Part shown: one piece after another, positions 17,148-25,627 of the stretch
Position numbering within the stretch: position 1 is the first letter of the stretch
Layout of the letters: every line of letters starts with the position of its first letter
NCBI RefSeq assembly: GCF_017573545.1
Contig: NZ_JAGEOK010000019.1
Location: forward strand, 123,957 to 187,956
Length of the DNA stretch: 64,000 nucleotides
Direction: 5' to 3'
From: Actinomadura nitritigenes
Lineage (GTDB): Bacteria > Actinomycetota > Actinomycetes > Streptosporangiales > Streptosporangiaceae
The notes under the pieces: model-generated
What the model was told of the DNA's origin: nothing
Database searches by the model: none
The model's input: the letters and a program-made list of their open reading frames with translations, nothing else
Position numbers and translations under genes: made by a program

Positions 17148-18665
17148 ATGGCCGACTTCGTCGGCGCCCTCGACCAGGGCACCACCAGCACCCGGTTCAT
17201 GATCTTCGATCACGGCGGCAACGAGGTCGCCCGCCACCAGCTCGAGCACGAGCAGATCCTGCCGCAGGCCGGCTGGGTCGAGCACAACCCCACCGAGATC
17301 TGGGAGCGTACCCGCGCGGTCGTCCAGAGCACGCTGAACAAGGCGAACCTGCAGCCCACCGACCTGGCCGCGTTCGGCATCACCAACCAGCGCGAGACGA
17401 CGCTGGTGTGGAACCGCCGCACCGGCCGCCCGTACTACAACGCGATCGTCTGGCAGGACACCCGCACCGACCGCATCGCCTCCGCGCTGGAGCGCGACGG
17501 CCGCGGCAAGACGATCCGGCACCGCGCCGGGCTGCCGCCCGCGACGTACTTCTCCGCGGGCAAGGTCCAGTGGATCCTGGAGAACGTCGACGGGGTCCGC
17601 GAGGCCGCGGAGAAGGGCGAGGCCGTCTTCGGCAACATGGACACCTGGGTGCTGTGGAACCTGACCGGCGGGACGGACGGCGGCGTGCACGTCACCGACG
17701 TCACCAACGCCAGCCGCACCATGCTGATGGACCTGGAGACCCTCGACTGGGACGACGAGCTGCTGTCGTTCTTCGGCATCCCGCGCTCGATGCTGCCGGA
17801 GATCAGGCCGTCGTCGGCGCCCGACCCGTACGGCGTGACGCGCCCGGACGGCCCGCTCGGCGGCGAGGTCCCGCTGACCGGCATCCTCGGCGACCAGCAG
17901 GCCGCGACGGTCGGCCAGGTGTGCTTCTCGCCCGGCGAGGCCAAGAACACCTACGGCACCGGCAACTTCCTGCTGCTCAACACCGGCGAGGAACTCGTCC
18001 GCTCCAAGGCCGGGATGCTCACGACGGTCTGCTACAAGTTCGGCGACCACCCGGTGGTGTACGCGCTGGAGGGCTCGATCGCGGTGACCGGGTCGGCGGT
18101 GCAGTGGCTGCGCGACCAGCTCGGCATCATCTCCGGCGCCGCCCAGAGCGAGAACCTGGCCCGGCAGGTCGAGGACAACGGCGGCGTGTACTTCGTCCCC
18201 GCGTTCTCCGGGCTGTTCGCCCCCTACTGGAGGTCGGACGCGCGCGGCGCGATCGTCGGGCTGTCGCGGTTCAACACCAACGCCCACCTGGCCCGCGCCA
18301 CCCTCGAATCGATCTGCTACCAGTCCAAGGACGTCGTCGAGGCGATGCGCGAGGACTCGGGGGTCTCGCTGGACGTGCTGAAGGTGGACGGCGGCGTGAC
18401 GGCGAACGAGCTGTGCATGCAGATGCAGGCCGACATCCTCGGCGTCCCGGTGTCGCGCCCCGTCGTCGCCGAGACCACGGCGCTCGGCGCCGCCTACGCC
18501 GCCGGCCTCGCCGTCGGCTTCTGGAACACCACCGACGAGCTGCGCCAGAACTGGAACGAGGACAAGCGCTGGCTGCCCACCTGGAGCGACGAGCAGCGCG
18601 AGAAGGGCTACGCCGGCTGGAAGAAGGCGGTCGAGCGCACCTACGGCTGGGTGGACGTGGACTGA
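17148..18665 (+). CDS. glpK: Glycerol kinase
   Basis: GlpK phosphorylates glycerol to sn-glycerol 3-phosphate. The 505-residue protein has the normal family length and FGGY/actin-fold motifs: phosphate-1 loop GALDQGTTSTRFMIFD at the N terminus, FGITNQRETT near 85, and DGGVTANELCMQMQADILGVPVSRP in the C domain. GAAAGGCACAGCC precedes the ATG at 17148. It forms an operon with glpF. Its last 25 bases overlap the 3' end of the convergent oxidoreductase gene, so the two transcripts would be antisense to each other at their ends. Confidence 0.96.
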   Translation: MADFVGALDQGTTSTRFMIFDHGGNEVARHQLEHEQILPQAGWVEHNPTEIWERTRAVVQSTLNKANLQPTDLAAFGITNQRETTLVWNRRTGRPYYNAIVWQDTRTDRIASALERDGRGKTIRHRAGLPPATYFSAGKVQWILENVDGVREAAEKGEAVFGNMDTWVLWNLTGGTDGGVHVTDVTNASRTMLMDLETLDWDDELLSFFGIPRSMLPEIRPSSAPDPYGVTRPDGPLGGEVPLTGILGDQQAATVGQVCFSPGEAKNTYGTGNFLLLNTGEELVRSKAGMLTTVCYKFGDHPVVYALEGSIAVTGSAVQWLRDQLGIISGAAQSENLARQVEDNGGVYFVPAFSGLFAPYWRSDARGAIVGLSRFNTNAHLARATLESICYQSKDVVEAMREDSGVSLDVLKVDGGVTANELCMQMQADILGVPVSRPVVAETTALGAAYAAGLAVGFWNTTDELRQNWNEDKRWLPTWSDEQREKGYAGWKKAVERTYGWVDVD

Positions 18666-19630
18666 GTGAACTGGTCGGTGATCTCGTCGATCGTCCGCAG
18701 GATCGCGACGGTCTCGTCCAGCGGCATCAGCGGCGACTCGGTGAGGCCGGCGCGCAGGCAGCGCGCCACCTCCTGCGCCTGGTAGGTGTAGCCGTGCCCC
18801 TCGATGTCCGCGGTGAGGACCTCGGGGTCGCCGCCGGTCCGCACGACCGTCATCGACGCGGGCCGGTAGAACGGTGACGCGACGTCGACGCGGCCGCCCG
18901 TCCCGATGACGGTGGCGGTGTGCGGCGAGTCGCCGAGCAGGCCGCAGTGCAGCAGCGCCACCGCGCCGGACTCGTAGCCGAGCAGGACGCCCGTGTTGGC
19001 GTCCACGCCGGTCGGCGCGGGCGACGCGGTGGCCTGCACGGACGCGGGCGGGCCGAGCAGCGGCCAGGTGAACGACAGCGGGTAGCAGCCGAGGTCGAGC
19101 AGCGCGCCGCCGCCCAGTTCCGGCGACCACAGCCGGTGCTCCGGGTCGTAGGTCCGGGTGATGGAGAAGTCGGCGTACACGGCCGTCACGTCACCGATCG
19201 CGCCGCCGGCGACGAGGTCGCGCAGCCGCCGGACGAGCGGGTTGAACCGGGTCCACATCGCCTCCATCGCGAACACGCCGCGCTCGCGGGCGAGCGCGGC
19301 GAGCTTCTCGGCGTCGGCGGCGCCGGTGGTGAACGGCTTCTCCACCAGCACGGCCCGTCCCGCCTCTATGCACTGCCGAGCCGGTTCGTAGTGCAGGGGG
19401 TGGGGCGTGGCGACGTACACGACGTCGACGCCGTCGTCGGCGGCGAGCCCGGCGTAGGAGCCGTGCGCCCGGGGGACGGCGTACCGTTCGGCGAACGCGG
19501 CGGCGGTGCCGTGCGAGCGCGAGCCCACGGCGACGACCTCGTGGCCGGGGAGGCGCAGCACGTCCTCGGTGAACACCGAGGCGATGCCGCCCGTCCCGAG
19601 GATGCCCCAGCGCAGCGGTGAGTCGGTCAT
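18641..19630 (-). CDS. Gfo/Idh/MocA-family NAD(P)-dependent oxidoreductase
   Basis: This 329-residue protein has an N-terminal Rossmann fold (WGILGTGGIAS), the family VEKPFTT motif with catalytic Lys near 97, and a C-terminal mixed alpha/beta domain (YADFSITRTYDPEHRLWSPELGGGALLDLGCYPL). That DLGCYPL stretch matches the dihydrodiol or xylose dehydrogenase-like branch. Members oxidise or reduce sugar and polyol carbons; the substrate here is unknown. The start is ATG at 19630. It is convergent with and overlaps glpK, which is a layout oddity rather than evidence of shared function. Confidence 0.87.
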   Translation of the reverse strand: MTDSPLRWGILGTGGIASVFTEDVLRLPGHEVVAVGSRSHGTAAAFAERYAVPRAHGSYAGLAADDGVDVVYVATPHPLHYEPARQCIEAGRAVLVEKPFTTGAADAEKLAALARERGVFAMEAMWTRFNPLVRRLRDLVAGGAIGDVTAVYADFSITRTYDPEHRLWSPELGGGALLDLGCYPLSFTWPLLGPPASVQATASPAPTGVDANTGVLLGYESGAVALLHCGLLGDSPHTATVIGTGGRVDVASPFYRPASMTVVRTGGDPEVLTADIEGHGYTYQAQEVARCLRAGLTESPLMPLDETVAILRTIDEITDQFTQSTSTQP

Positions 19631-19749
19631 GGGCCGATCGTACGGTGTGGCGGTCCTTCCTCCGGCGGCGAAGGTGATCTAGTGTCCGCCGGGACAGCCT
19701 GGTCACCGGCTGGTCACCGTCCGTGTCGGCCCACCCGAGAGGACCCCGC

Positions 19750-20595
19750 ATGAACCGGCGATTCGCTGGAGCCGTCACCGCGTCGATCGCCCTCGCGGGC
19801 GCCGCCGCCGCGGCCGCCCCGGCGAGCGCCGCCGGGGCCGGCGCCCCCGCCCGCGGGCACGGGGAGGTCGACTTCACCGGGATCGTCGCGCTCAGCAACT
19901 GCTCCGGCTCCCTGGTGCGCGGGCCGCGCTCGCGCGACTCCGACAAGGCCCTGGTCCTGACCAACGGCCACTGCCTGGAGGACGGGATGCCGGCGCCGGG
20001 GCAGGTCATCGTCGACCGGCCGTCCGCCCGGACGTTCAGGCTCCTCGACCGGACGGGCCGCACGAGCCTCGGCACCCTGAAGGCCACCAGGGTCGAGTAC
20101 TCGACCATGACCGACACCGACGTCACCGTGTACCGGCTGGACGAGAGCTACGGGACCATCCGCAAGCGGTACGGGATCCCGGCGCTGCGGCTGTCGACCG
20201 CCCGTCCCTCTGACGGCACCGAGATCCGGGTCGTGTCGGGCTACTGGAAGACCGTCTACGGCTGCAAGAGCGACGCGACCGTCTACCGGCTGCGGGAGGC
20301 CGGATGGACGTGGAAGGACTCCATCCGGTACACGCCGCAGTGCCAGACGGTCCACGGCACGTCCGGCTCGCCCGTCGTCGACGCCCGCACCCGCCACGTC
20401 GTCGCGATCAACAACACCGGCAACGACGACGGCGGGCGCTGCACGCTGAACAACCCGTGCGAGGTGGACCGCGAGGGGAACGTCGACGTCCGGCGCGGCG
20501 CCCACTACGCCCAGCAGACCTACCTGCTCGCACGGTGCCTCGGCGAGGGCGGCGACGTGGTGCTGGGCGGGTCCTGCGCGCTGCCGCGGCCCTGA
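19750..20595 (+). CDS. Secreted trypsin-like serine protease
   Basis: This 281-residue protein begins with a Sec signal peptide (MNRRFAGAVTASIALAGAAA, then AAAPASAAGA, cleavage near residue 30). A chymotrypsin-fold catalytic set follows: His near 74 in LTNGHCLE, Asp near 124 in TDTDVTVY, and Ser near 207 in HGTSGSPVVD. Several Cys residues are placed for disulfides outside the cell. The ATG at 19750 has GAGAGGA upstream; an in-frame ATG at 19723 would spoil the signal peptide. The protease ends 6 bases before the convergent sigma factor gene. The natural substrate is unknown. Confidence 0.88.
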   Translation: MNRRFAGAVTASIALAGAAAAAAPASAAGAGAPARGHGEVDFTGIVALSNCSGSLVRGPRSRDSDKALVLTNGHCLEDGMPAPGQVIVDRPSARTFRLLDRTGRTSLGTLKATRVEYSTMTDTDVTVYRLDESYGTIRKRYGIPALRLSTARPSDGTEIRVVSGYWKTVYGCKSDATVYRLREAGWTWKDSIRYTPQCQTVHGTSGSPVVDARTRHVVAINNTGNDDGGRCTLNNPCEVDREGNVDVRRGAHYAQQTYLLARCLGEGGDVVLGGSCALPRP

Positions 20596-20601
20596 CCCGG
20601 G

Positions 20602-21417
20602 TCAGCCCTCCGCGAGCAGGCCGCCGCGCAGCCGCTCGAGGGTCGCGCGCAGCAGCCGCGACACGTGCATCTGCGACAGCCCGACCTGCTCGGCGATCTG
20701 CGTCTGCGTCTTGTTGCCGAAGAACCGCAGCAGCAGGATCGTCCGCTCGCGTTCGGGGAGCTCGTCGATCAGCGGCCGCAGCGCGTCGCCGTCGATGAGG
20801 TTCTCCAGGGCGGGGTCGTCGGAGCCGAGCCGCTCGCCGACCGTCGCCGCGTCGCCCTCGGCGCCGCCGTCCGCCGGCGCCTCCAGCGACAGCGGCCGGT
20901 AGGCGTCGCAGGCGATGATCACCTGGACCGTCTCGTCCTCGGTGATCTCCATGAGCGCGGCGATCTCGCGGGTCGTGGGCGAGCGGCCGTGCTCGCGGGT
21001 GAACTTCTGGACGGCGCTCTGCAGCACCGGCCGGAGCTCCTGGATGCGCCGCGACACCCGCACGCCCCACGTCTTGTCCCGGAAGTGCCGCTTCACCTCG
21101 CCGGTCACGACCGGGTAGGCGTAGGTGACGAACCGGTCGCCGACCTCGGGGTCGAACCGGTTGATGGCCTTGACCAGCCCCAGGTACGCGACCTGCTGGA
21201 GGTCGTCCAGCGGCTCGCCCCGGTTGGCGTACCTTCGCGCGATCCCGCGGACGAGCGGCACGTGCATCTCCACGATCCGCGTGCGGAGCCGGTGGCGCCG
21301 CTGGTCGTCCTCCGGCAGGCGTCTCATCTCCGCCAGGAGGAGCTCGGCCTCGCCGTCCCCGAAGCGGGGGACCCGGGCATCGGACCGCGGGGAGCTGGAC
21401 GGACGCGCCGACGTCAT
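20602..21417 (-). CDS. RNA polymerase sigma factor, SigB/SigF/SigG family
   Basis: This 271-residue group-3 sigma factor has region 2 (LDDLQQVAYLGLVKAINRFDP, then RFVTYAYPVVTGEVKRHFRD), region 3 (GRSPTTREIAALM) and region 4 with its helix-turn-helix (LPERERTILLLRFFGNKTQT, then IAEQVGLSQMHVSRLLR). In actinobacteria this type directs stress or developmental transcription and is often held by an anti-sigma kinase. No anti-sigma or anti-anti-sigma gene is adjacent. AAGGAGG lies about 12 bases before the ATG at 21417. It is divergent from the SRPBCC gene. Confidence 0.93.
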   Translation of the reverse strand: MTSARPSSSPRSDARVPRFGDGEAELLLAEMRRLPEDDQRRHRLRTRIVEMHVPLVRGIARRYANRGEPLDDLQQVAYLGLVKAINRFDPEVGDRFVTYAYPVVTGEVKRHFRDKTWGVRVSRRIQELRPVLQSAVQKFTREHGRSPTTREIAALMEITEDETVQVIIACDAYRPLSLEAPADGGAEGDAATVGERLGSDDPALENLIDGDALRPLIDELPERERTILLLRFFGNKTQTQIAEQVGLSQMHVSRLLRATLERLRGGLLAEG

Positions 21418-21591
21418 GGGGGTCTGGCCTCCTTGTCAGAGGTGCCGGCGATGGGCGGGGGCGCTGATCGCTGCGCCTCCTGTACCCGGCGAGCCGCCGC
21501 TCACACCGGACCCGCCGCCGTGTGGAAGGCCACCGTGTAGAAGGAGACCGGGAGGGTAGCGGGGCGGGTGACGGACGAAGGGGAGAGCCCC

Positions 21592-22053
21592 GTGAGCACC
21601 ATCACCGAGTCGGTCAACGTCACCGTTCCGATCCGCGTCGCCTACGAGCAGTGGGCGCGGTTCGAGGAGTTCCCGCTGTTCATGGAGGGCGTCGAGGAGA
21701 TCCGGCGGGTGGACGACACCACGCTGCACTGGACCGTCCGGGTCGCCGGCGTCACCCGGCGCTTCGAGGCGCGGATCACCGAGCGGCTGCCGGACGAGCG
21801 CGTCGCGTGGACGTCGACGGAGGGACCCGCGCACGCGGGCGTGGTGACGTTCCATCGCCTCGACGGCGACACCACCCGCGTCACCGCGCAGATGGAGTTC
21901 GCACCCGAGGGGTTGGTGGAGAAGGCCGGCGACAGGGCCGGGGCGCTGCACCGCCGCGTCAAGGCGGACCTGCGGCGCTTCAAGACGTTCGTGGAGTCGC
22001 GGGGCGTGCGGACGGGCGGGCGGCGCGGCGAGGCCGATCGTCCCGGGTCCTGA
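21592..22053 (+). CDS. SRPBCC-family (polyketide cyclase/dehydrase-like) protein
   Basis: This 153-residue protein has a START/Bet v1-like helix-grip pattern: STITESVNVTVPIRVAYEQW at the start, RFEEFPLFMEGVEEIRRVDD, then strands up to FAPEGLVEKAGD and a long C-terminal helix. Actinobacterial relatives are often stress-induced and lack a proven reaction. I chose the GTG at 21592 because AAGGGGAG sits 7 bases before it; a GTG at 21568 would add 8 residues. Neighbours are a stress-type sigma factor (divergent) and the fluoride-export genes. A SigB-like promoter in 21418-21591 is possible, but I could not identify one convincingly. Confidence 0.75.
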   Translation: MSTITESVNVTVPIRVAYEQWARFEEFPLFMEGVEEIRRVDDTTLHWTVRVAGVTRRFEARITERLPDERVAWTSTEGPAHAGVVTFHRLDGDTTRVTAQMEFAPEGLVEKAGDRAGALHRRVKADLRRFKTFVESRGVRTGGRRGEADRPGS

Positions 22054-22181
22054 CCGGGCGGGCCGCTCCAGCGCGTCTCCCGGTGGCCGGTAGACTGGGC
22101 GCGCGCCCTCGGGAGAGCGGCGCCGCGGCGGTGGGGCCCGCCGTCCCCGCGACGGGGGAGAACCGCGGTGCGATCCGCCAA

Positions 22182-22219
22182 CGGTCCCTACCGGTGACCG
22201 ATGTTTCCGCTGGTAGGAG
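22182..22219 (+). promoter_or_regulatory. Leader that can pair with the crcB ribosome binding site
   Basis: CCTACCGG (22187-22194) can pair with CTGGTAGG (22210-22217), covering the start of the GGAG ribosome binding site at 22216-22219. A competing small hairpin, CGGT-CCCT-ACCG (22182-22193), uses the same CCTACC bases. The two pairings exclude each other, as in a translational switch. The region does not clearly match the fluoride (crcB) riboswitch consensus as I recall it. Confidence 0.4.
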
Positions 22220-22225
22220 TGTGCC

Positions 22226-22711
22226 GTGCCCGATGCCGTGACCGGACGTCCCGTGGACCCCGACGTCGACCTCAGCGTGCCGCGCCAGCGCTTCGAGCTG
22301 CGCCGCGCCCCCTGGGCGACGCTCGGCGCCATCGCGGCCGGAGGAATCCTCGGGGCGCTCGCCCGGTACGGGCTCACCGAGGCGATGCCGTACCGTCCCG
22401 GCGAGTTCCCGTGGCCGGTGTTCCTGATCAACGTGTCGGGCTGCCTGGTGATCGGGGCGCTGATGGTGCTGATCACCGAGACGTGGCGCGTGCACCGGCT
22501 CGTCCGGCCCTTCCTCGGCGTCGGGGTGCTCGGCGGCTACACCACCTTCTCCACCCATATCGTCGACTTCCAGAAGGCGCTGGCGGCCGGGGCGCCCGGG
22601 GTGGGACTGTCGTACCTCGGGGGGACGCTCGCCGCCGCGCTCGCCGCGGTGTTCGCGGGTGTCCGGCTGACCCGCCTCGCCGTCCGCGCGCGTCCCAGGG
22701 AGCGGTCATGA
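22226..22711 (+). CDS. crcB: Fluoride channel subunit CrcB/FluC (first copy)
   Basis: CrcB/FluC proteins are small four-helix channels that expel fluoride. This copy has 161 residues. A hydrophilic N-terminal extension of about 30 residues precedes the first helix (GAIAAGGILGALARYGL). It carries WPVFLINVSGCLVIG, with the conserved Asn, and GGYTTFSTHIVDFQ, the Phe-box helix. GGAG lies 6 bases before the GTG at 22226. It overlaps the DUF190 gene by ATGA. Two non-identical crcB copies in one operon suggest an obligate heterodimer. Confidence 0.9.
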   Translation: MPDAVTGRPVDPDVDLSVPRQRFELRRAPWATLGAIAAGGILGALARYGLTEAMPYRPGEFPWPVFLINVSGCLVIGALMVLITETWRVHRLVRPFLGVGVLGGYTTFSTHIVDFQKALAAGAPGVGLSYLGGTLAAALAAVFAGVRLTRLAVRARPRERS

Positions 22712-23058
22712 GAATCCAGGGTCCGGCGCTGCGCCTGACCGTGTTCGTCGGGGAGAGCGACCGGTGGAACCACCGGCCCCTGTACACCGAGATCGTGCAC
22801 CGGGCCCACCGGGCCGGGCTCGCCGGCGCCAGCGTGCTGCGCGGATGCGAGGGGTTCGGCGCGTCCAGCCGCATCCACACCGCGCGCATCCTGTCGCTGT
22901 CGGAGGACCTGCCGATGGTGATCGTGATCGTGGACGCCGAGCGGAAGATCCGCGCCTTCCTGCCGGAGCTGGACGAGCTGTTGGAGGAGGGCCTGGTGAT
23001 CATCGACCCGGTCGAGGTGATCCGCTACACGGGCCGCGGCACGGAGGGGAAGGCGTGA
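22708..23058 (+). CDS. DUF190 protein (PII-like, fluoride operon)
   Basis: This 116-residue protein matches the DUF190 family in length and pattern: LRLTVFVGESDRWNHRPLYTEIVHRAHRAGLAGASVLRG, then EGFGASSRIHTARILSLSEDLPMVIVIVD. DUF190 has a PII-like ferredoxin fold and is commonly encoded with crcB, but its molecular role is not settled. It sits between the two channel genes, overlapping the first by ATGA and the second by GTGA, so all three are translationally coupled. A signal-binding or regulatory role for the channel is inference from the fold and context. Confidence 0.85.
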   Translation: MRIQGPALRLTVFVGESDRWNHRPLYTEIVHRAHRAGLAGASVLRGCEGFGASSRIHTARILSLSEDLPMVIVIVDAERKIRAFLPELDELLEEGLVIIDPVEVIRYTGRGTEGKA

Positions 23059-23417
23059 CGGTCCTGCTCATCGCGCTGGGCGCCGCGCTCGGCGCGCCGC
23101 TGCGCTACCTCACCGACCGGGCCGTGCAGGCGCGCCACGACTCGGTGTTCCCGTGGGGGACGTTCACCGTCAACGTGGCGGGATCGGCGCTGCTGGGGTT
23201 CCTGGCCGCGCTGCCCCTGTCCGGGGGGCCGATGGCGTTGGCCGGGACGGGCTTCTGCGGCGCGCTGACGACGTACTCCACGTTCGGTTACGAGACGCTC
23301 CGGCTGGCCGAGGACGGCGCCCGCTTCTACGCCGTCCTCAACGCGGGCGCGAGCGTCGCCGGCGGGCTCGGCGCCGCCTACTGCGGGATGGCGCTCGCGC
23401 AGGCGTTCACGGGCTGA
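23055..23417 (+). CDS. crcB: Fluoride channel subunit CrcB/FluC (second copy)
   Basis: This second, shorter FluC-type subunit of 120 residues has helices MTVLLIALGAALGAPLRYLT, WGTFTVNVAGSALLGFLAAL, GFCGALTTYSTFGYET (Phe-box) and a C-terminal helix. Start GTG at 23055 overlaps the DUF190 stop codon. It lacks the N-terminal extension of the first copy. It probably pairs antiparallel with the first copy to form the dual-topology pore. Just past the stop, CGGGC-TGACG-GCCCG gives a small hairpin. Confidence 0.9.
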   Translation: MTVLLIALGAALGAPLRYLTDRAVQARHDSVFPWGTFTVNVAGSALLGFLAALPLSGGPMALAGTGFCGALTTYSTFGYETLRLAEDGARFYAVLNAGASVAGGLGAAYCGMALAQAFTG

Positions 23418-23759
23418 CGGCCCGCTCCGCGCGGGGCTGCCACCGCGAGACCATCGCCTGCGGATCGTCGCCCGCGGAAGCTTGGCGCGGCCCAGGCTCG
23501 CTGACCAAGGGACCTGGCAGAACCCGGCCGGCGAGTGGGCCGCGACGGTACAGTTCCCGTCCGCCCGGTTCGGTAAACCGGCAGGTGTCCGAAGTGTCAC
23601 GGCGCGGGGAGGCGGGCCACGCGGCGTTCCGTGCTCCGCCACGGACGGCCCAAGCCGGGGCCGCCGCGGGCATGGGAGCGCCGCCCCCGGGTAACAGCGC
23701 ACCAGCGCGTCACCTATGGGGGATCGACATGACTCGTCCGAGCGGCGGCTGAGGGCGGC
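23418..23759 (+). other. Intergenic region with hairpins and a possible 7-codon leader ORF
   Basis: I see no gene here. Two consecutive hairpins stand out: GACGG-N8-CCGTC (23544-23561) and CCGGTT-CGGTA-AACCGG (23565-23581), in a stretch less GC-rich than its surroundings. At 23729-23752 an ATG opens a 7-codon frame (MTRPSGG) preceded by GGGGGAT and ending 7 bases before the pyruvyl transferase GTG start. The region may hold a structured leader and the promoter for the downstream gene. I could not match it to a known riboswitch class. Confidence 0.4.
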
Positions 23760-24641
23760 GTGCGGGCACTGGTGACCGGGTGGCCGTCCTTCCTGCACGG
23801 CGAGGCCACGGCGGGGGACGTCCTGGCGATGGAGGCCGTCCGGCGGGCCCTCGACGGCGCGGGGATCGGGTGCGACGTCGCCTGGAGCCCCGTCTTCCGG
23901 CCGGGCGGCCTCGACCTCGGCCGGGCGGATCCCGCGCGCTACACCCACCTGGTGTTCGCCTGCGGCCCGCTTCACGGCGCTCAGGTCGAGGAACTGCACC
24001 GCCGGTACGCGCGCTGCCGGCGCGTCGCGGTCGGCGTCTCGGTCATCGACCCGGACGACCCCGCCGTCACGGGCTTCGACGCCGTCCTGCCGAGGGACGC
24101 GCCGGGGACGGCGGCGCGGCACGACCTGGCGGCGCTGCCGGAGGCGGAGCGGGTGCCCGTCGCGGGCGTCGTCCTCGCCCCCGGCCAGCGCGAGTACGGG
24201 ACGCGGCGCCGCCACGACCGGATCGAGGCCGAGCTCACGGACTGGCTCTCCGGCCGCGCGTGCGCGCGGATGCCCCTGGACACCCGGCTCGACCCGCGCG
24301 ACTGGCGGCTGTTCTCGACGGCCGGCGAGCTGGAGTCCGCGCTCCGCCGCCTCGACGTGGTCGTCACGACGCGGCTGCACGGGCTCGTCCTCGCGCTGAA
24401 GAACGGCGTCCCCGCCCTGGCCGTCGACCCGGTGGCCGGCGGCGCGAAGGTCACGGCGCAGGCCCGCGCCTGGTCGTGGCCCGCGGTCGTCACCACGGGC
24501 GAACGCGACGCGCCGCCGCTGCTGGACCCGGCGGAACTCGACCGGTGGTGGAGCTGGTGCCTGGAGACCGGGGGCGCGGGCCGCACGCCCGCCCGGCCCC
24601 CGTCCTCCGGCCTCCTCACCGACCTCCTGGCCGCCCTCTAG
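23760..24641 (+). CDS. Polysaccharide pyruvyl transferase family protein
   Basis: This 293-residue protein resembles the polysaccharide pyruvyl transferase family (CsaB/WcaK-like). An N-terminal Rossmann-like half (MRALVTGWPSFLHGEATAGD, THLVFACGPLHGAQVEEL) is followed by the C-terminal signature VVVTTRLHGLVLALKNGVPALAVDPVAGGAKV, where TRLHG is the hallmark. The family transfers pyruvate ketals from PEP onto sugars of surface polymers. Start GTG at 23760 has only GAGGG upstream. It converges with the heptose-glycan operon, whose last gene ends 19 bases away, so it may decorate the same glycan, but it is transcribed separately. Confidence 0.82.
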   Translation: MRALVTGWPSFLHGEATAGDVLAMEAVRRALDGAGIGCDVAWSPVFRPGGLDLGRADPARYTHLVFACGPLHGAQVEELHRRYARCRRVAVGVSVIDPDDPAVTGFDAVLPRDAPGTAARHDLAALPEAERVPVAGVVLAPGQREYGTRRRHDRIEAELTDWLSGRACARMPLDTRLDPRDWRLFSTAGELESALRRLDVVVTTRLHGLVLALKNGVPALAVDPVAGGAKVTAQARAWSWPAVVTTGERDAPPLLDPAELDRWWSWCLETGGAGRTPARPPSSGLLTDLLAAL

Positions 24642-24660
24642 CCCGTCGCGCGGACCACGG

Positions 24661-25617
24661 CTAGGCGGGACGGGCGATGAGCAGCTCGCGGGAGAACCAC
24701 TCGATGGTGGAGCGCAGCCCCTCCTCGATGCCGAACCGGGGGCGCCAGCCCAGCACCTCCTCGGCGAGCGAGGTGTCCGGCCGCCGCACCTTCGGGTCGT
24801 CCTGCGGCCGGTCGACGAACCGGACCCGCGACGGCGACCCGGTCAGCTCGACGATCAGCCCGGCGAGGTCGGCCATCGAGATCTCGTAGGGGCTGCCGAT
24901 GTTGACCGGCCCCGGATGGTCCGCCATCGCGAGCGCGATGATGCCGCGGACGGTGTCGCTGACGTGGCAGATCGACCGGGTCTGCGCACCGTCCCCGGTG
25001 ACGGTGAGGTCCTCGCCGGTCAGCGCCTGCCGCAGGAACGTCGGGATCGCGCGGCCGTCGTCGGGGCGCATCCGCGGCCCGTAGCTGTTGAAGATCCGCA
25101 CGATCCCGGCGTCCAGCCCGCGGGAGTGCCGGAACGCCGACGTCAGCGCCTCCCCGAACCGCTTGGCCTCGTCGTAGACGCTGCGCGGGCCGACCGGGTT
25201 GACGTTGCCCCAGTAGGTCTCGGGCTGCGGATGGACCAGCGGGTCCCCGTACACCTCGGACGTGGACGCCAGCACGAACCGGGCGCCCTTGCTCTCCGCG
25301 AGCTCCAGCGCGTTGCGGGTGCCCTGGCTGCCGACATCCAGCGTCTGGATCGGGTACCGCATGTAGTCCGCCGGGGACGCGGACGACGCCAGATGGAACA
25401 CGTAGCCGACGTCGCCGGGCACGTGCACCGGCTCGGTGAGGTCGCGCCTCAGGAACCGGAAGTCCCGCCGGTCGGCGAGGTGCGCGATGTTGCGGGACGT
25501 GCCGGTCAGCAGGTTGTCCAGGCAGACGACCGAGATGTCCTGCGCCAGCAGGGCCTCGCACAGGTGCGAGCCGAGAAAGCCGGAACCTCCGGTGACGACG
25601 GCGCGGGCATGCCTCAT
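24661..25617 (-). CDS. NAD-dependent sugar-nucleotide epimerase/decarboxylase, UDP-glucuronate decarboxylase-like
   Basis: This 318-residue extended SDR has the NAD-binding GGSGFLGSHLC motif, STSEVYGDP near 125, and the catalytic YDEAK near 150-154. The pattern NSYGPRMRPDDGRAIPTFLRQAL is typical of UDP-xylose synthase relatives. A UDP-xylose product is plausible, but the locus could also use it to modify a heptose nucleotide. AGGAGG lies directly upstream of the ATG at 25617. It is the last gene of the leftward glycan operon, 10 bases after the GT9 gene. Confidence 0.85.
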   Translation of the reverse strand: MRHARAVVTGGSGFLGSHLCEALLAQDISVVCLDNLLTGTSRNIAHLADRRDFRFLRRDLTEPVHVPGDVGYVFHLASSASPADYMRYPIQTLDVGSQGTRNALELAESKGARFVLASTSEVYGDPLVHPQPETYWGNVNPVGPRSVYDEAKRFGEALTSAFRHSRGLDAGIVRIFNSYGPRMRPDDGRAIPTFLRQALTGEDLTVTGDGAQTRSICHVSDTVRGIIALAMADHPGPVNIGSPYEISMADLAGLIVELTGSPSRVRFVDRPQDDPKVRRPDTSLAEEVLGWRPRFGIEEGLRSTIEWFSRELLIARPA

Positions 25618-25627
25618 CGGTTTCCTC

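Noticed and set aside
22054..22225. A standard fluoride (crcB) riboswitch before the fluoride genes
   Set aside because: I looked for the GGCGATGG...CGCC...AAC...TGATGRCYCC pattern and found only fragments (a CCAAC and a CGATG). A covariance search would decide it; I report only the ribosome-site pairing.
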